Source: Haloplanus sp. CK5-1
GTDB lineage: Archaea > Halobacteriota > Halobacteria > Halobacteriales > Haloferacaceae
DNA length: 64,000 nt
Reading direction: 5' to 3'
Assembly: GCF_037201915.1 (NCBI RefSeq)
Contig: NZ_CP147505.1
Coordinates: 1,550,001 to 1,614,000 of the forward strand
Position numbers and translations under genes: made by a program. Below the pieces are notes generated by a model. That model saw only the letters and a list, made by a program, of their open reading frames with translations, had not been told where the DNA came from and did not search any database. Positions 16,488 to 26,697 of this stretch are shown here, one piece after another; position 1 is the stretch's first letter, and the number at the start of each line of letters is the position of its first letter.

Positions 16488-18554
16488 ATGACGAAGGAAA
16501 CCCTCGAAGACCTCAGCCAGCAGTACAAGGAATCGGTACCGGCGGATCTCCGCGAAGCGAAGGGGTTCGATTGGTATCTCGACGAGGTCCACGACCACCC
16601 CCGGATCGCCCGCAACACCCACCAGCGCGTCGCCGACATGTTCGACTACTACGGGACGGAGTACGACGAGGATGCCGGCGTCGTCGAGTACCGGATGGCC
16701 TCGGAGGACCCGCTGTACGACGGGGAGAGCACCTTCTACGGTCGGGAGGTACACGAATCCATCCACGAGTTCGTCAACAAGGTGAAAAGCGGCGCGCGCG
16801 GCCTCGGCCCCGAAAAACGGATCAAACTGTTGCTCGGCCCGGTCGGCTCCGGCAAGTCACACTTCGACTGGATGGTCCGTCGGTACTTCGAGGACTACAC
16901 GATGAGCGACGCGGGGCGGATGTACACGTTCCGGTGGACGAACCTCTGTAACATCGTCCGCGACCAGGACCCGGCGGACGACACCGTCGTCTCGCCGATG
17001 AACCAGGACCCGCTGGTTCTCCTTCCGCAAGAACAGCGCGACCGGGTGCTGGACCGGCTGAACGACGCCCTCGACGCGCCCTACACGATCCGCAACGAGC
17101 AGTCGCTCGATCCGGCGAGCGAGTTCTACATGGATCGGCTGCTGGCCCACTACGACGACGACCTGAAGGCGGTCCTCGACAACCACGTTGAGGTCATCCG
17201 CCTCGTCGCGAGCGAGAACAAACGCCAGTGCATCGAGACGTTCGAACCCAAGGACAAGAAGAATCAAGACGAGACGGAGTTGACGGGGGACGTCAACTAC
17301 TCGAAGATCGCCGTCTACGGTGAGTCCGATCCGAGGGCGTTCGACTACTCCGGGGCGTTCTGTAACGCCAATCGCGGGCTGTTCTCCGGCGAGGAACTGC
17401 TGAAACTCCAGCGGGAGTTCCTCTACGACTTCCTGCACGCCTCCCAAGAGCAGACGATCAAGCCCAAGAACAACCCCCGGATCGACATCGACCAGGTGAT
17501 CGTCGGCCGCACCAACATGCCCGAGTACCGGGACAAGAAGGGCGACGAGAAGATGGAGGCGTTCAACGACCGCACCAAACGGATCGACTTCCCGTACGTC
17601 CTCGAATATTCCGAGGAGGCCGAAATCTACCGCAAGATGCTCCGGAACGCCGACGTGCCGGACATGCATATCGAGCCACACGTCATGGAGATGGCCGGCC
17701 TCTTCGGCGTCCTGACCCGGATCACCGACCCCGACGGCGAGACCGTCACGCTCGTCCAGAAGGCCAAGGCCTACAACGGCGAGATCGACGAGACCGACGA
17801 CGTCGACGTGAAGAAACTCCGCGAGGCGGGCGAGGAGACGGCGGATATCGCCGAGGGGATGGACGGCGTCTCCGCCCGGTTCATCGGCGACGAGATCGCC
17901 GAGGCGATCATGGACGCCACCCACCGCGGCCGGGAGTACCTCTCCCCGCTGTCGGTGTTCAGCCACTTCGAGAAGAACCTCGAGAACCACGGATCGATCC
18001 CCGAGGAGAACGTCGACCGCTACCACCGCTATCTCGAACTCGTCCGCGAGGAGTACAAAGAGCGGGCCATCGAGGACGTCCGCCACGCGCTGGCGTACGA
18101 CGTAGACGAGATCCAACGGCAGGGCGAGAAGTACATGGACCACGTGATGGCGTACATCGACGACGCCACCGTCACCGACGACCTCACGGGCCGGGAGCAG
18201 GAACCGGACGAGACGTTCCTGCGCTCGGTCGAGGAGAAGTTGGAGATTCCCACCGACCGCAAGGACGACTTCCGACAGGAGGTGTCGAACTGGGTGAGCC
18301 GGCGGGCCCGCGAGGGCGAGGGGTTCGACCCGCAGGACAACGACCGCCTCCGCCGCGCCTTGGAGCGCAAACTCTGGGAGGACAAGAAACACAACATCAA
18401 CTTCTCCGCGCTGGTGTCCGCGAACGAACTCGACGACGACGAGCGGAGCGCGTGGATCGACGCGCTGATCGAACAGGGATACTCCCGCGAGGGTGCCACG
18501 GAGGTCTTGGAGTTCGCCGGCGCGGAAGTCGCGAAGAGCGAACTCGAAGGATGA
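16488..18554 (+). CDS. prkA: PrkA-type serine protein kinase (AAA domain)
   Basis: A 688-residue protein of the PrkA/YeaG family. An N-terminal AAA module carries Walker A GPVGSGKS at 117-124 and is followed by the family blocks NRGLFSGEELLKLQREFLYDFLHASQEQTIK and VIVGRTNMPEYRD; the C-terminal part is the kinase-like PrkA region. In bacteria PrkA phosphorylates substrates in nutrient stress and works with YeaH and SpoVR homologues. Here the same partners follow directly: the next gene overlaps by ATGA. The start is the first ATG after the leader. Substrates in archaea are not known. Confidence 0.94.
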   Translation: MTKETLEDLSQQYKESVPADLREAKGFDWYLDEVHDHPRIARNTHQRVADMFDYYGTEYDEDAGVVEYRMASEDPLYDGESTFYGREVHESIHEFVNKVKSGARGLGPEKRIKLLLGPVGSGKSHFDWMVRRYFEDYTMSDAGRMYTFRWTNLCNIVRDQDPADDTVVSPMNQDPLVLLPQEQRDRVLDRLNDALDAPYTIRNEQSLDPASEFYMDRLLAHYDDDLKAVLDNHVEVIRLVASENKRQCIETFEPKDKKNQDETELTGDVNYSKIAVYGESDPRAFDYSGAFCNANRGLFSGEELLKLQREFLYDFLHASQEQTIKPKNNPRIDIDQVIVGRTNMPEYRDKKGDEKMEAFNDRTKRIDFPYVLEYSEEAEIYRKMLRNADVPDMHIEPHVMEMAGLFGVLTRITDPDGETVTLVQKAKAYNGEIDETDDVDVKKLREAGEETADIAEGMDGVSARFIGDEIAEAIMDATHRGREYLSPLSVFSHFEKNLENHGSIPEENVDRYHRYLELVREEYKERAIEDVRHALAYDVDEIQRQGEKYMDHVMAYIDDATVTDDLTGREQEPDETFLRSVEEKLEIPTDRKDDFRQEVSNWVSRRAREGEGFDPQDNDRLRRALERKLWEDKKHNINFSALVSANELDDDERSAWIDALIEQGYSREGATEVLEFAGAEVAKSELEG

Positions 18555-20803
18555 CTGACTACATCGCGGCCGCCGACGCGGAACTCTCGGGGGCGTACGA
18601 GGAGCCGATGAGCCTCGACGCGTACGTCGAGGCGGCGATGGAACGGCCCTCTATCGCCTCCCACGCGCCGAAGTACCTGCTCGAAGCCATCGAGTCGATG
18701 GGAACGCGGACGGTGATCGAGGAGGGCGAGACGCGCGATCGCTACCGATTCTTCGACGACCCCGCCAACGGCGGCGAACACGCCGTCCTCGGCAACACCG
18801 AGACGCTCAACGGCTTCGTCGACGACCTCCGGACCATCGCGGCGGACCGGGGGAAACGCGAGAAGATCATCTGGTTCGACGGTCCGACCGCGACGGGGAA
18901 ATCCGAACTCAAGCGCTGTCTGATCAACGGCCTCCGGGAGTACTCGAAGACCGATGCGGGGCGGCGTTACACCGTGGAGTGGAACGTCACCAACGCGTCC
19001 GAGGACCGCGGCCTGAGCTACGGCGACGGGGGCGACCGCGAGGACGACTGGTACGAGAGCCCGGTCCAGTCCCACCCGCTGTCGGTGTTTCCGGCCGGCG
19101 TCCGGGCCTCGATCCTTTCCGACCTCAACGAGGGCGACCACATCCCGACGCGGGTCGAAGCCGACCTCGATCCGTTCTGTCGGGAGGCGTACGACGTCCT
19201 CGAGGAGCGGTACCGGCGGGCAGGCGGGCGGAACCTCTTTTCGTCGATCACCGACCCGCGCCACCTCCGGGTGAAAAACTACGTCGTCGACGTGGGACGA
19301 GGGATCGGCGTCCTCCACTCCGAGGACGACGGCACACCCAAGGAGCGACTGGTCGGGTCGTGGATGCCGGGGATGCTCCGGGAACTCGACTCGCGGGGGC
19401 GAAAGAACCCGCAGGCGTTCTCCTACGACGGCGTTCTCTCGCAGGGCAACGGCCTGTTGACCGTCGTCGAGGACGCCGCCCAACACGCCGACCTGCTCCG
19501 AAAACTGTTGAACGTCCCCGACGAGGGCCGGGTAAAGTTGGACAAGGGGATCGGGATGGATATCGATACGCAGTTGCTCATCATCTCGAACCCGGACCTC
19601 GACGTGGAACTCGACCAGTACGCCGACCGCAACGGACGGGATCCGCTGAAGGCGCTCAAGCGCCGCCTCGACAAACGTCGCTTTGGCTACCTCACCAACC
19701 TCTCGCTGGAGGCGGAACTGCTCCGGCGGGAACTGACGAGTGAGACGGCCGTCTGGGAGGCCGAGGGCTACGCCGACCTCGAATCACGCGTCCGAGAGGG
19801 GCTGTCGCTGTCGGTTCGCGACGACGACACCGGGGTCGTTGAACGGGAACTCGCACCCCACGCCGTCGAAGCGGCGGCGCTGTACAGCGTCGTCACGCGG
19901 CTGGACGGCGAGGACGTCCCCGGCAATCGGAGCCTCGTCGAGAAGGCCCTGCTGTTCGACCAAGGCTACCTGCAGGAGGGCGACGAACGGATCGAGGCCG
20001 ACGCGTTCGCCTTCGACGGTGACGACGGCAGCCACGGGATTCCCGTCACCTACACGCGGGACGTGATCGCCGGCCTCCTCCAGTCGGACGCCGACCGCGA
20101 ACATCCGGATCTGCCGGTCGAACGGGTCGTCATGCCGGACGACGTCTTGGACGCGATGGCCGACGGGGTAGCCGACGCCCCCGTCTTCTCGCGGGCCGAG
20201 GCCGCCGAGTACGAGAACCGCTTGGCCGTCGTGAAGAGTCACGTCTTCGACCGCCAAGAGGCGGACGTCCTCGACGCCCTCCTCGCCGACAAGGGGGTCG
20301 AAGAGGCGACCGTCGCGGAGTACGTCGAACACGTCTTCGCGTGGGCGAACGACGAACGGGTGTCGACCGATCGGGGCCCGGCCGACCCCGATCCGTTGCT
20401 GATGAAGGTGTTCGAGACCGAACACCTCGGGCGGTTCGGCGAGGGTGCGTACGACGGCGCGGAGCCGACCGAACGTGTCGCCGAGTTCCGCAACGAGAAG
20501 GTCGTCACCGCGATCAACCGGTACGCGTGGGAGAACCGAGACGAGGACTTCGCCATCGAGGACGTGGACGTCTCCGAGATCCCGGTCATCCGGGCGGTGC
20601 TCGACAGCCACGACTGGGGCGACGTGGCCCGCCTGTTCGAGGGGTTCGATCCGGTCCAGTGGGCCGACCCACCCTCCGGAACCGAGACGGCGCGGCGCAA
20701 GGCGGACGCGCTCGATCACCTCCGGGAGATGGGCTACTCGCCCGCCTCGGCGGAGTTGACGAGCCGAAAGGTGATGCGGGAGGTGAGTTACCGATGGGAC
20801 TGA
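18551..20803 (+). CDS. Second PrkA-family AAA protein
   Basis: A 750-residue paralogue of the upstream PrkA. Walker A reads [12 protein letters not shown] (P-loop at 111-118). Blocks parallel to PrkA are [22 protein letters not shown] and [13 protein letters not shown], and the C-terminal half is long and helical. It is diverged from the first copy, so it probably has a distinct role, perhaps forming a hetero-complex. The start at 18551 shares ATGA with the previous stop. The C-terminus overlaps the YeaH gene by 10 bases. Two PrkA genes in tandem are typical of haloarchaeal versions of this operon, in contrast to one in most bacteria. Confidence 0.9.
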   Translation: MTDYIAAADAELSGAYEEPMSLDAYVEAAMERPSIASHAPKYLLEAIESMGTRTVIEEGETRDRYRFFDDPANGGEHAVLGNTETLNGFVDDLRTIAADRGKREKIIWFDGPTATGKSELKRCLINGLREYSKTDAGRRYTVEWNVTNASEDRGLSYGDGGDREDDWYESPVQSHPLSVFPAGVRASILSDLNEGDHIPTRVEADLDPFCREAYDVLEERYRRAGGRNLFSSITDPRHLRVKNYVVDVGRGIGVLHSEDDGTPKERLVGSWMPGMLRELDSRGRKNPQAFSYDGVLSQGNGLLTVVEDAAQHADLLRKLLNVPDEGRVKLDKGIGMDIDTQLLIISNPDLDVELDQYADRNGRDPLKALKRRLDKRRFGYLTNLSLEAELLRRELTSETAVWEAEGYADLESRVREGLSLSVRDDDTGVVERELAPHAVEAAALYSVVTRLDGEDVPGNRSLVEKALLFDQGYLQEGDERIEADAFAFDGDDGSHGIPVTYTRDVIAGLLQSDADREHPDLPVERVVMPDDVLDAMADGVADAPVFSRAEAAEYENRLAVVKSHVFDRQEADVLDALLADKGVEEATVAEYVEHVFAWANDERVSTDRGPADPDPLLMKVFETEHLGRFGEGAYDGAEPTERVAEFRNEKVVTAINRYAWENRDEDFAIEDVDVSEIPVIRAVLDSHDWGDVARLFEGFDPVQWADPPSGTETARRKADALDHLREMGYSPASAELTSRKVMREVSYRWD

Positions 20804-22116
20804 GGGAGGACCTCGACCGGTTCCGCGAGGTCGGCGAACGCCGACGGAACGACCTGACTGAGTTCATCCGCTACGGCGACCTCGGCGGGAGCGACGCCGA
20901 CAACATCCGGGTGCCGATCAAGGTGATCGACCTCCCGGAGTTCGCCTACGACCCCCGCGACCGCGGCGGCGTCGGGCAGGGCGACGGCGAGACGCCGGAC
21001 GTGGGCCAACCGGTCGGCGAGCCCCAGCCGGCCGACGGCGACCCCGGCGACGAGGACGGCGACCCCGGCGACGGTCCGGGCGACCACGAGTACTACGAGA
21101 TGGACCCCGAGGAGTTCGCCGAGGAACTCGACGAGGAACTCGGCCTCGACCTCGAGCCGAAGGGCAAGGAGGTAATCGAGGAAGTCGAGGGCGACTTCAC
21201 CGAACTTGCGCGTGCCGGACCGGACAGCACCCTCGACTTCGAGCGCCTGTTCAAGAAGGGCCTGAAACGGAAACTGGCGACCGACTTCGACGAGGCGTTC
21301 GTCCGCGAGGCAATGCGGGTCGAGGGGGCGACCCCCGATTCGGTGTTCCGGTGGTGTCGCGGGGAGAACGTCCTCGTCTCGCGGGCGTGGATCGACGACG
21401 AGTGGGACTCGATCCCCGACGAGGAGCGGGGCCGGTGGGGGAGTTTCGAGGAGATGAGCGAGTCGGCCGAGCGGACGACGGCGGCCGAACGCATCCGTCG
21501 GGACGGGATCGAACAGGTTCCGTTCCGGCGGGAGGACGAGCGCTACCGTCACCCCGAGGTGGTTGAGGAGACGGAGAAGAACGTAGTCGTGGTGAACATC
21601 CGCGACGTGTCGGGGAGCATGCGCGAGGGGAAGCGGGAACTCGTCGAGCGGACGTTCACGCCGCTGGACTGGTATCTCACCGGCAAGTACGACCGTGCGG
21701 AGTTCGTCTACATCGCCCACGACGCCGAGGCGTGGGAGGTCGACCGCGACGACTTCTTCGGCATCCGCTCGGGCGGCGGGACGCGCATCTCCTCGGCGTA
21801 CGAACTCGCCGCGGAGGTCCTCGAGGAGCGCTACCCGTGGGCGGAGTGGAACCGCTACGTCTTCGCCGCCGGCGACTCGGAGAACTCCAGCAACGACACC
21901 ACCGAGAACGTCGTCCCGCTGATGGAGTCGATCCCGGCGAACCGCCACGCCTACGTGGAGACCCAACCGGGCGGGACGGCGATCAACGCCACCCACGCCG
22001 AGGAGGTCGAACGCGCGTTCGAAGACGAGACGGGCGTCGTCGTCACGTACGTCGCCGACCCCGCGGACGTGACCGACGCCATCTACGAGGTCCTGAGCAC
22101 GGAGGACACGAAATGA
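20794..22116 (+). CDS. YeaH/YhbH family VWA protein (DUF444)
   Basis: A 440-residue protein of the DUF444 family, the conserved partner of PrkA. The N-terminal region [23 protein letters not shown] is typical; an acidic low-complexity linker rich in Gly-Asp-Pro follows (residues about 55-105). The C-terminal von Willebrand A domain has a metal-ion-dependent adhesion site, DVSGSM (Asp271, Ser273, Ser275), and [14 protein letters not shown]. It likely assembles with PrkA in a stress-signalling complex. It overlaps the second PrkA by 10 bases and SpoVR by ATGA. Confidence 0.93.
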   Translation: MGLREDLDRFREVGERRRNDLTEFIRYGDLGGSDADNIRVPIKVIDLPEFAYDPRDRGGVGQGDGETPDVGQPVGEPQPADGDPGDEDGDPGDGPGDHEYYEMDPEEFAEELDEELGLDLEPKGKEVIEEVEGDFTELARAGPDSTLDFERLFKKGLKRKLATDFDEAFVREAMRVEGATPDSVFRWCRGENVLVSRAWIDDEWDSIPDEERGRWGSFEEMSESAERTTAAERIRRDGIEQVPFRREDERYRHPEVVEETEKNVVVVNIRDVSGSMREGKRELVERTFTPLDWYLTGKYDRAEFVYIAHDAEAWEVDRDDFFGIRSGGGTRISSAYELAAEVLEERYPWAEWNRYVFAAGDSENSSNDTTENVVPLMESIPANRHAYVETQPGGTAINATHAEEVERAFEDETGVVVTYVADPADVTDAIYEVLSTEDTK

Positions 22117-24119
22117 GGGACGACCGCGTCGACGCACGGAGGGAAGCGACCCGCCTCACCGAACCGGTCGAGGAGGCGGCGAATCTGGCACGGAAGTTGG
22201 GGCTCGACCCGTATCCGGTCAACTACTGGATCGTCGACCACGACGAGATGAACGAACTCATCGCCTACGGCGGGTTCCAGGAGCGGTACCCCCACTGGCG
22301 GTGGGGGATGGCTTACGACCGCCAGCGAAAACAGGACCAGTTCGGTATGGGCAAGGCGTTCGAAATCGTCAACAACGACAATCCCGCCCACGCCTTCCTG
22401 CAGGAGTCGAACTCGCTGGCCGACCAGAAGGCGGTCATCACCCACGTCGAGGCCCACGCCGACTTCTTTGCCAACAACGAGTGGTTCGGGCTGTTCGGCG
22501 ACGGGGAGGGTGACGATCGGTCGGACTTGGACGCGGCGGCGATGCTCGAACGCCACGGCGAGACCATCAGGGGATACGTCGAGGACCCCGACATCGACCG
22601 CGACGAAGTCGAACGGTTCATCGACGCCGTGCTCTGTCTGGAGGACACCATCGACCAACACCGGGCGTTCGCGCGGGCCGACGAGCGACGCGAGAGCGAC
22701 GCGCCGCCCGACCTCCGGGAGCGGTTGGACGACCTGGACGTCTCCGAGGACGTGCGCAGGCAAGCCTTCGACGAGGAGTGGCTGGACGACCTCGCGGAGT
22801 CCGAGCGAGCGGCCGCCCGACTCGAAGAGCCCCACGCCGACGTGCTCGCCTTCCTCCGGGAACACGGCCGACAGTTCGACGAGGAGACGGGGAAGGCCGA
22901 GGCGTTCGAGCCGTGGCAAAAGGAAGTTCTCGACATCCTACGCACGGAGGCATACTACTTCGCGGGACAGAAGATGACGAAGGTGCTCAACGAGGGATGG
23001 GCCTCCTTTTGGGAGTCGCTCATGATGGGCGACGAGAACTTCGCCGGCGACGACGAGTTCGTCACCTACGCCGACCACATGGCCCGGGTACTCGGCTCGC
23101 CGGGGCTCAATCCGTACAAACTCGGGATGGAGCTCTGGGAGTACGTCGAGAACGTGACCAACCGGCGCGAGGTGGCCGATCACCTCCTCCGGGTCGAGGG
23201 CGTCAGTTGGCGGAACTTCCACGACGTGATCGACTTCGAGGCGGTGGCCGATCTGCTCGCTCCCGACCCGGAGATCGCGTCGATCACCCCGGCGACGCTC
23301 GCCGACCTCGATCCGTCGGACCCGCGCGTCGACGCCGACGCCTTGGAACGGGCGCGGGCCGGCGACGTCGACGTGGAACGGTACCCCTGGAAGGTGCTCA
23401 CGACGGCGGGACTCGCGGAGCGACACTTCTCGCTGTGCCGGCCACAGAACCGCGGCTTCCTCCGTCGCATCCGGCGGTCGGAACTCGAACGGCTGGCGCG
23501 GTACATGTTTGACGACGCGAAGTACGACACCGTGGCCGACGCCGTCGCGGCCGTCGACTACACCGTCGGCTGGGAGCGGATGCGGGAACTCCGCGAGAGC
23601 CACAACGACGTCACCTTCATCGACGCCTTCCTCTCCGAGGAGTTCGTCACGGAGAACGACTACTTCACCTACGAGTACTCCGAGACGACCGGCGACTTCC
23701 GGGTCGCCTCCACCGACCCGGAGGACGTGAAAAAGAAGCTCCTGTTGCAGTTCACCAACTTCGGGAAACCGACGGTCGCGGTGTACGACGGCAACTTCGG
23801 GAATCGCAACGAGCTGTTGTTGGGCCACCAGTACAACGGAATCGACCTCGACGTCGACCAAGCGAAACAGGTGCTGGAACGCAGCTACGATCTGTGGGGG
23901 CGGCCGGTCAACCTGATGACAGTCGTCACCGAGTACGACGAACACGAACTGGAGATCGCCCGACGCCGTAACCGCGAACCGACACCGACGGAGGTCGGTA
24001 AGCGGATCAGGTACGACGGCGAGGGGTTCGAAACGCACGAACTCGATCCCGAACTCGAAGAGCGGATCGCCGCAGCCGACATCGACTACGACACGAAGCC
24101 CGACGAGTGGCTGAGCTGA
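22113..24119 (+). CDS. spoVR: SpoVR family protein
   Basis: A 668-residue member of the SpoVR/YcgB family. Characteristic blocks are [28 protein letters not shown]-like [33 protein letters not shown] and [11 protein letters not shown] near the N-terminus, and the later [12 protein letters not shown]. The family occurs with PrkA and YeaH throughout bacteria and archaea; the molecular role is unknown. It is the last gene of this four-gene operon, with an ATGA overlap to the VWA gene. A divergent or convergent spacer of only six bases separates it from the DUF7344 gene on the other strand. Confidence 0.93.
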   Translation: MRDDRVDARREATRLTEPVEEAANLARKLGLDPYPVNYWIVDHDEMNELIAYGGFQERYPHWRWGMAYDRQRKQDQFGMGKAFEIVNNDNPAHAFLQESNSLADQKAVITHVEAHADFFANNEWFGLFGDGEGDDRSDLDAAAMLERHGETIRGYVEDPDIDRDEVERFIDAVLCLEDTIDQHRAFARADERRESDAPPDLRERLDDLDVSEDVRRQAFDEEWLDDLAESERAAARLEEPHADVLAFLREHGRQFDEETGKAEAFEPWQKEVLDILRTEAYYFAGQKMTKVLNEGWASFWESLMMGDENFAGDDEFVTYADHMARVLGSPGLNPYKLGMELWEYVENVTNRREVADHLLRVEGVSWRNFHDVIDFEAVADLLAPDPEIASITPATLADLDPSDPRVDADALERARAGDVDVERYPWKVLTTAGLAERHFSLCRPQNRGFLRRIRRSELERLARYMFDDAKYDTVADAVAAVDYTVGWERMRELRESHNDVTFIDAFLSEEFVTENDYFTYEYSETTGDFRVASTDPEDVKKKLLLQFTNFGKPTVAVYDGNFGNRNELLLGHQYNGIDLDVDQAKQVLERSYDLWGRPVNLMTVVTEYDEHELEIARRRNREPTPTEVGKRIRYDGEGFETHELDPELEERIAAADIDYDTKPDEWLS

Positions 24120-24125
24120 CGGCGG

Positions 24126-24710
24126 TCACTCCACGTCGGCGTCGGTTCCAGTGCCGAGGACGACACGAATCCCGTCCGAATGCGACAGCCACGCGTGAGC
24201 GGCCCCAGAGAAGCCGAAGACGACGACGACCGCCGCCGCGAGAGCGAGGTCCGGGACCGCGGTGAACGGAAACACGTCGAGCCACGCCCCGACGAGGAAC
24301 CCGAGACACAGTGCGGACAGCCCGAGGTAGCGACGACTCCACTGCCGTCCTCCGTCGTCGACAGCGGACAGGTAGGCGTCGATGTCGGACACCCCCGCCG
24401 CGGCGACGACCGTGCTTCGGTCGTGATCGTAGTCGACGACCCCCGCGTCGTCGAGTTTCGGCAGGTGCGTCTGGTGGAGCGAGGTGTAGACCCGCTTGCG
24501 CTGGTCGTACTCCAGGTCGGCGACATCGATCCCGTTCTCCCACGCGGCGATCCGCTCCGCGAGGTCGCTCAACTCCGCGTCCCGCTCGATCCGGTCCAGA
24601 TAGTAGAGGACGTAGCGTCGCCGCTCGTTGCTCAGGATCGAGAAGAGCGTGTCCTCGGACAGCCCATCGGATCGGGAGTGGTCACGGAGGCGTGGGTCGG
24701 TGGAAGACAT
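24126..24710 (-). CDS. DUF7344 HTH membrane protein
   Basis: A 194-residue haloarchaeal protein. The N-terminal winged-helix segment LFSILSNERRRYVLYYLDRI with HQTHLPKLDDAGVVDYD is the DUF7344 pattern; the C-terminal part has two hydrophobic segments (YLGLSALCLGFLVGAWL and LALAAAVVVVFGFSG). It may be a membrane-bound regulator. A TATA-like AATTTATC near 24792-24799 could drive it with a leader of about 55 bases. It converges with spoVR. Confidence 0.85.
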   Translation of the reverse strand: MSSTDPRLRDHSRSDGLSEDTLFSILSNERRRYVLYYLDRIERDAELSDLAERIAAWENGIDVADLEYDQRKRVYTSLHQTHLPKLDDAGVVDYDHDRSTVVAAAGVSDIDAYLSAVDDGGRQWSRRYLGLSALCLGFLVGAWLDVFPFTAVPDLALAAAVVVVFGFSGAAHAWLSHSDGIRVVLGTGTDADVE

Positions 24711-24952
24711 GGGTTGGCTTCGGTGTCGGACGACGGCGGTCGGGATCCGGAGCCGCTCCGACTAAGATACGTGTTCAGTACCGTCCGTTCGTTGATAAAT
24801 TCATCCCCCGATCAGGTTTCGGGGGCGGTGAGAGAGCGGTGGGCGGCGGCGGAGACGACTTCGGTCGCCACGCCGCGGGGAGACCCTCCGTCGGGCCGAC
24901 CCACGGGAACCGATCGCTCGCGCTCGTGGTGTCTAATACTCCGTCTCCGCCT

Positions 24953-24957
24953 ACGAT
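24953..24957. repeat. Target-site duplication (left) of the ISH3-type element
   Basis: ACGAT immediately left of the terminal repeat; the same five bases occur immediately right of the other terminal repeat at 26469-26473. Five bases is a duplication length known for ISH3-type elements. Confidence 0.8.
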
Positions 24958-26468
24958 CGCTAGTTGTCCACTCTGGCTCAAGAGACCAGTTGCTGACACG
25001 TAGTGATCAGAATGACGCGACTGAATCAGTCGCCTGATTCAGCCGCCGTCCGGATGGATGCGTGATGAGGCTACCAAAACTCAAACGCATCCTCACAGAT
25101 CCGGACGAGTACATTTCGAACAGCCAGTTGAAGTCTCTTAGCATGGAGTTGCTTGAGCTGATACCGATGGAAGGAATCGAGGGCTCTGGCCTCGATTCCG
25201 AGGAGATCATGGAAGTCGTCTTACGAGCTGCTGTTGACACAACCTCAGTCAACGGCGTCACAACGAATACTGAGGACACGCCAAACCGCGAGCCAGTGAT
25301 GGACTGGTTGCACACCCTGGAGAAAGAGCCGATGCTCGATGCTGTCAACGATATCCTCGCACTGGTGGCAATGACGGTTCTCGACCGCGGCGGGTCGAGA
25401 ACCATCTGTCTGGACTTCATGGACAATCCGTTCCACGGTCATCCAGACGACGAGGACGAGTTCAGGAGAATGGAAGCACGGGACGGAACCACGAAGTGTC
25501 ACCGGTACTGTACTGCGTTCGTCATCGCGCAGGGAAAGCCACTAACACTGGCAGTTGAACCAGTTGATGGCGAGGACAGCAAGGCCGACGCGGTCGAGCG
25601 CGTGCTCGCCCGCGTCGAGACATATCCATTCGAGACCGACCAGATCCTCATGGACAGAGACGCCTTCGTCGGGGAGTTAATCGGTGTTCTTCGGGAGACA
25701 GCACCGCCAGTCTTTCCGGTCATAACCCGGAAAGACTCGCTCCGGGAGAAACTTGCTGTCACTGCTTCGCATATGACAGAAGAGACGGTCTGTGAAGACA
25801 AAGAGTACGAACAGACGTATCCGCTGGCAGTGAACGTCACCTACCAGAACGGTGATCGTGGAAAATCAGGGCTCAAACAAACGGGCTACGCGGCGTACGG
25901 TCTGGAAGACCGCACGCCGCAGCAAGTGGCGCAGGTCTACAACCATCGGTCACGGATCGAGAAGAGCTATGAGAAGTTCCGCGAAGCGCGTGCTTTGACA
26001 ACGACGCCATCGACGATAATTCGGCTCTTCTACGTGGGTGTCGGGTTCCTGTTGGAGCAGTTGTGGCTCGTGTTGCAATGGGCAGTGCTCGCCCGGCCAC
26101 GGCGTGGCGGGCGAGCACTCCCGACAGATTTCACGTTCAGTGATGGGTTTCTCCACGGGATCGAGCAGGTGTTAGACGATGAGCTCGGCTGGAAGCAAAA
26201 GCATCGGACAAACAGTGAAGGGTTACCACCAGGATACGAGCACGGACTCGGCTGAGCCGCCTCGCTTCGGCTGAAGCGAGGCTGGCGAACAGCGACAGCT
26301 ATCTTTTGACGGTCGTCGAAATAACTGCCACAGCGGACAACAGCCAAGTATTTGATATTTTTCTAACTCGGTGCAGCGTCAGGAGTGGAATTCGTCTCGT
26401 TTCGGCCTTCTTATCGTGTTAAACCGGACTCTTGCCACCGGCGCTATCGATAGAGTGGACAACTAGCG
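24958..26468 (+). mobile_element. Complete ISH3-family insertion sequence (1511 bp)
   Basis: The ends are perfect 17-base inverted repeats, CGCTAGTTGTCCACTCT at 24958-24974 and its reverse complement at 26452-26468, flanked by a 5-base direct repeat ACGAT on both sides. One transposase gene lies inside with all three catalytic acidic residues. The element is therefore intact and may still be active. It inserted at the outer edge of the tRNA-Glu trailing repeat. Confidence 0.93.
25065..26255 (+). CDS. ISH3-family transposase (DDE)
   Basis: A 396-residue DDE transposase. Candidate catalytic residues are the Asp in ICLDFMDNPFHG (near 117-120), the Asp in QILMDRDAF (near 197-199) and the Glu in RSRIEKSYEKFREA (near 299), the last in the Y-x-R-x-x-IE context of the IS4-like superfamily. 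A hydrophobic stretch near 330-345 (LFYVGVGFLLEQLWLVLQWAVLA written here in two parts as LFYVGVGFLL and EQLWLVLQW) is usual for the family. GTG at 25062 is an equally possible start. Codon use is less GC-rich than in the surrounding core. Confidence 0.92.
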   Translation: MRLPKLKRILTDPDEYISNSQLKSLSMELLELIPMEGIEGSGLDSEEIMEVVLRAAVDTTSVNGVTTNTEDTPNREPVMDWLHTLEKEPMLDAVNDILALVAMTVLDRGGSRTICLDFMDNPFHGHPDDEDEFRRMEARDGTTKCHRYCTAFVIAQGKPLTLAVEPVDGEDSKADAVERVLARVETYPFETDQILMDRDAFVGELIGVLRETAPPVFPVITRKDSLREKLAVTASHMTEETVCEDKEYEQTYPLAVNVTYQNGDRGKSGLKQTGYAAYGLEDRTPQQVAQVYNHRSRIEKSYEKFREARALTTTPSTIIRLFYVGVGFLLEQLWLVLQWAVLARPRRGGRALPTDFTFSDGFLHGIEQVLDDELGWKQKHRTNSEGLPPGYEHGLG

Positions 26469-26473
26469 ACGAT
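26452..26473. repeat. Right terminal inverted repeat and target duplication of the ISH3-type element
   Basis: AGAGTGGACAACTAGCG (26452-26468) is the exact reverse complement of the left end, and is followed by ACGAT (26469-26473), the duplicated target. Confidence 0.85.
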
Positions 26474-26552
26474 GCTCGGTCAGGGATTTGAACCACGGTC
26501 ACGGCGAAGCCGTTCCCCGATTCAAATCCCCTCCGTGCGCGTCTCACTTCGA
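26470..26552. repeat. Foldback trailing tRNA-Glu, with direct and inverted copies of its 3' end
   Basis: A 25-base perfect direct repeat links 26470-26494 with 26550-26574; the second copy covers the 3' end of tRNA-Glu and three bases beyond. Between them TTCAAATCCC (26521-26530) is the inverted copy of GGGATTTGAA (26483-26492), and ACGGC/GCCGT (26501-26505 and 26509-26513) forms an inner hairpin. The arrangement matches the one after tRNA-Ala. The ISH3-type element sits exactly at its distal edge. Confidence 0.75.
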
Positions 26553-26627
26553 TGCTCGGTCAGGGATTTGAACCCTGGTCGTCGGCTCGAAAGGCCAACA
26601 TGATTGGCCGGACTACACCAACCGAGC
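26553..26627 (-). tRNA. tRNA-Glu (anticodon TTC)
   Basis: Read on the minus strand, the acceptor GCTCGGT pairs with ACCGAGC, the anticodon stem TTGGC/GCCGA (one G-T pair) encloses CTTTCGA with anticodon TTC, and the T arm is CAGGG-TTCAAAT-CCCTG. The D arm GTGTAGTCCGGCCAATCAT is the usual archaeal tRNA-Glu form. Discriminator A; CCA not encoded; no intron. Confidence 0.94.
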
Positions 26628-26697
26628 GGTGTCGCAGTTCCGCGATTCTCACGATGGGAGCGCTACTGATAAATCCGTCTTTTTCGCTCGCACTCGC

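Noticed and set aside
24800-24830. CCCCCGATCAGGTTTCGGGGG hairpin as a terminator
   Set aside because: It lies upstream of the DUF7344 promoter and beyond no transcribed gene that ends there; function cannot be argued.
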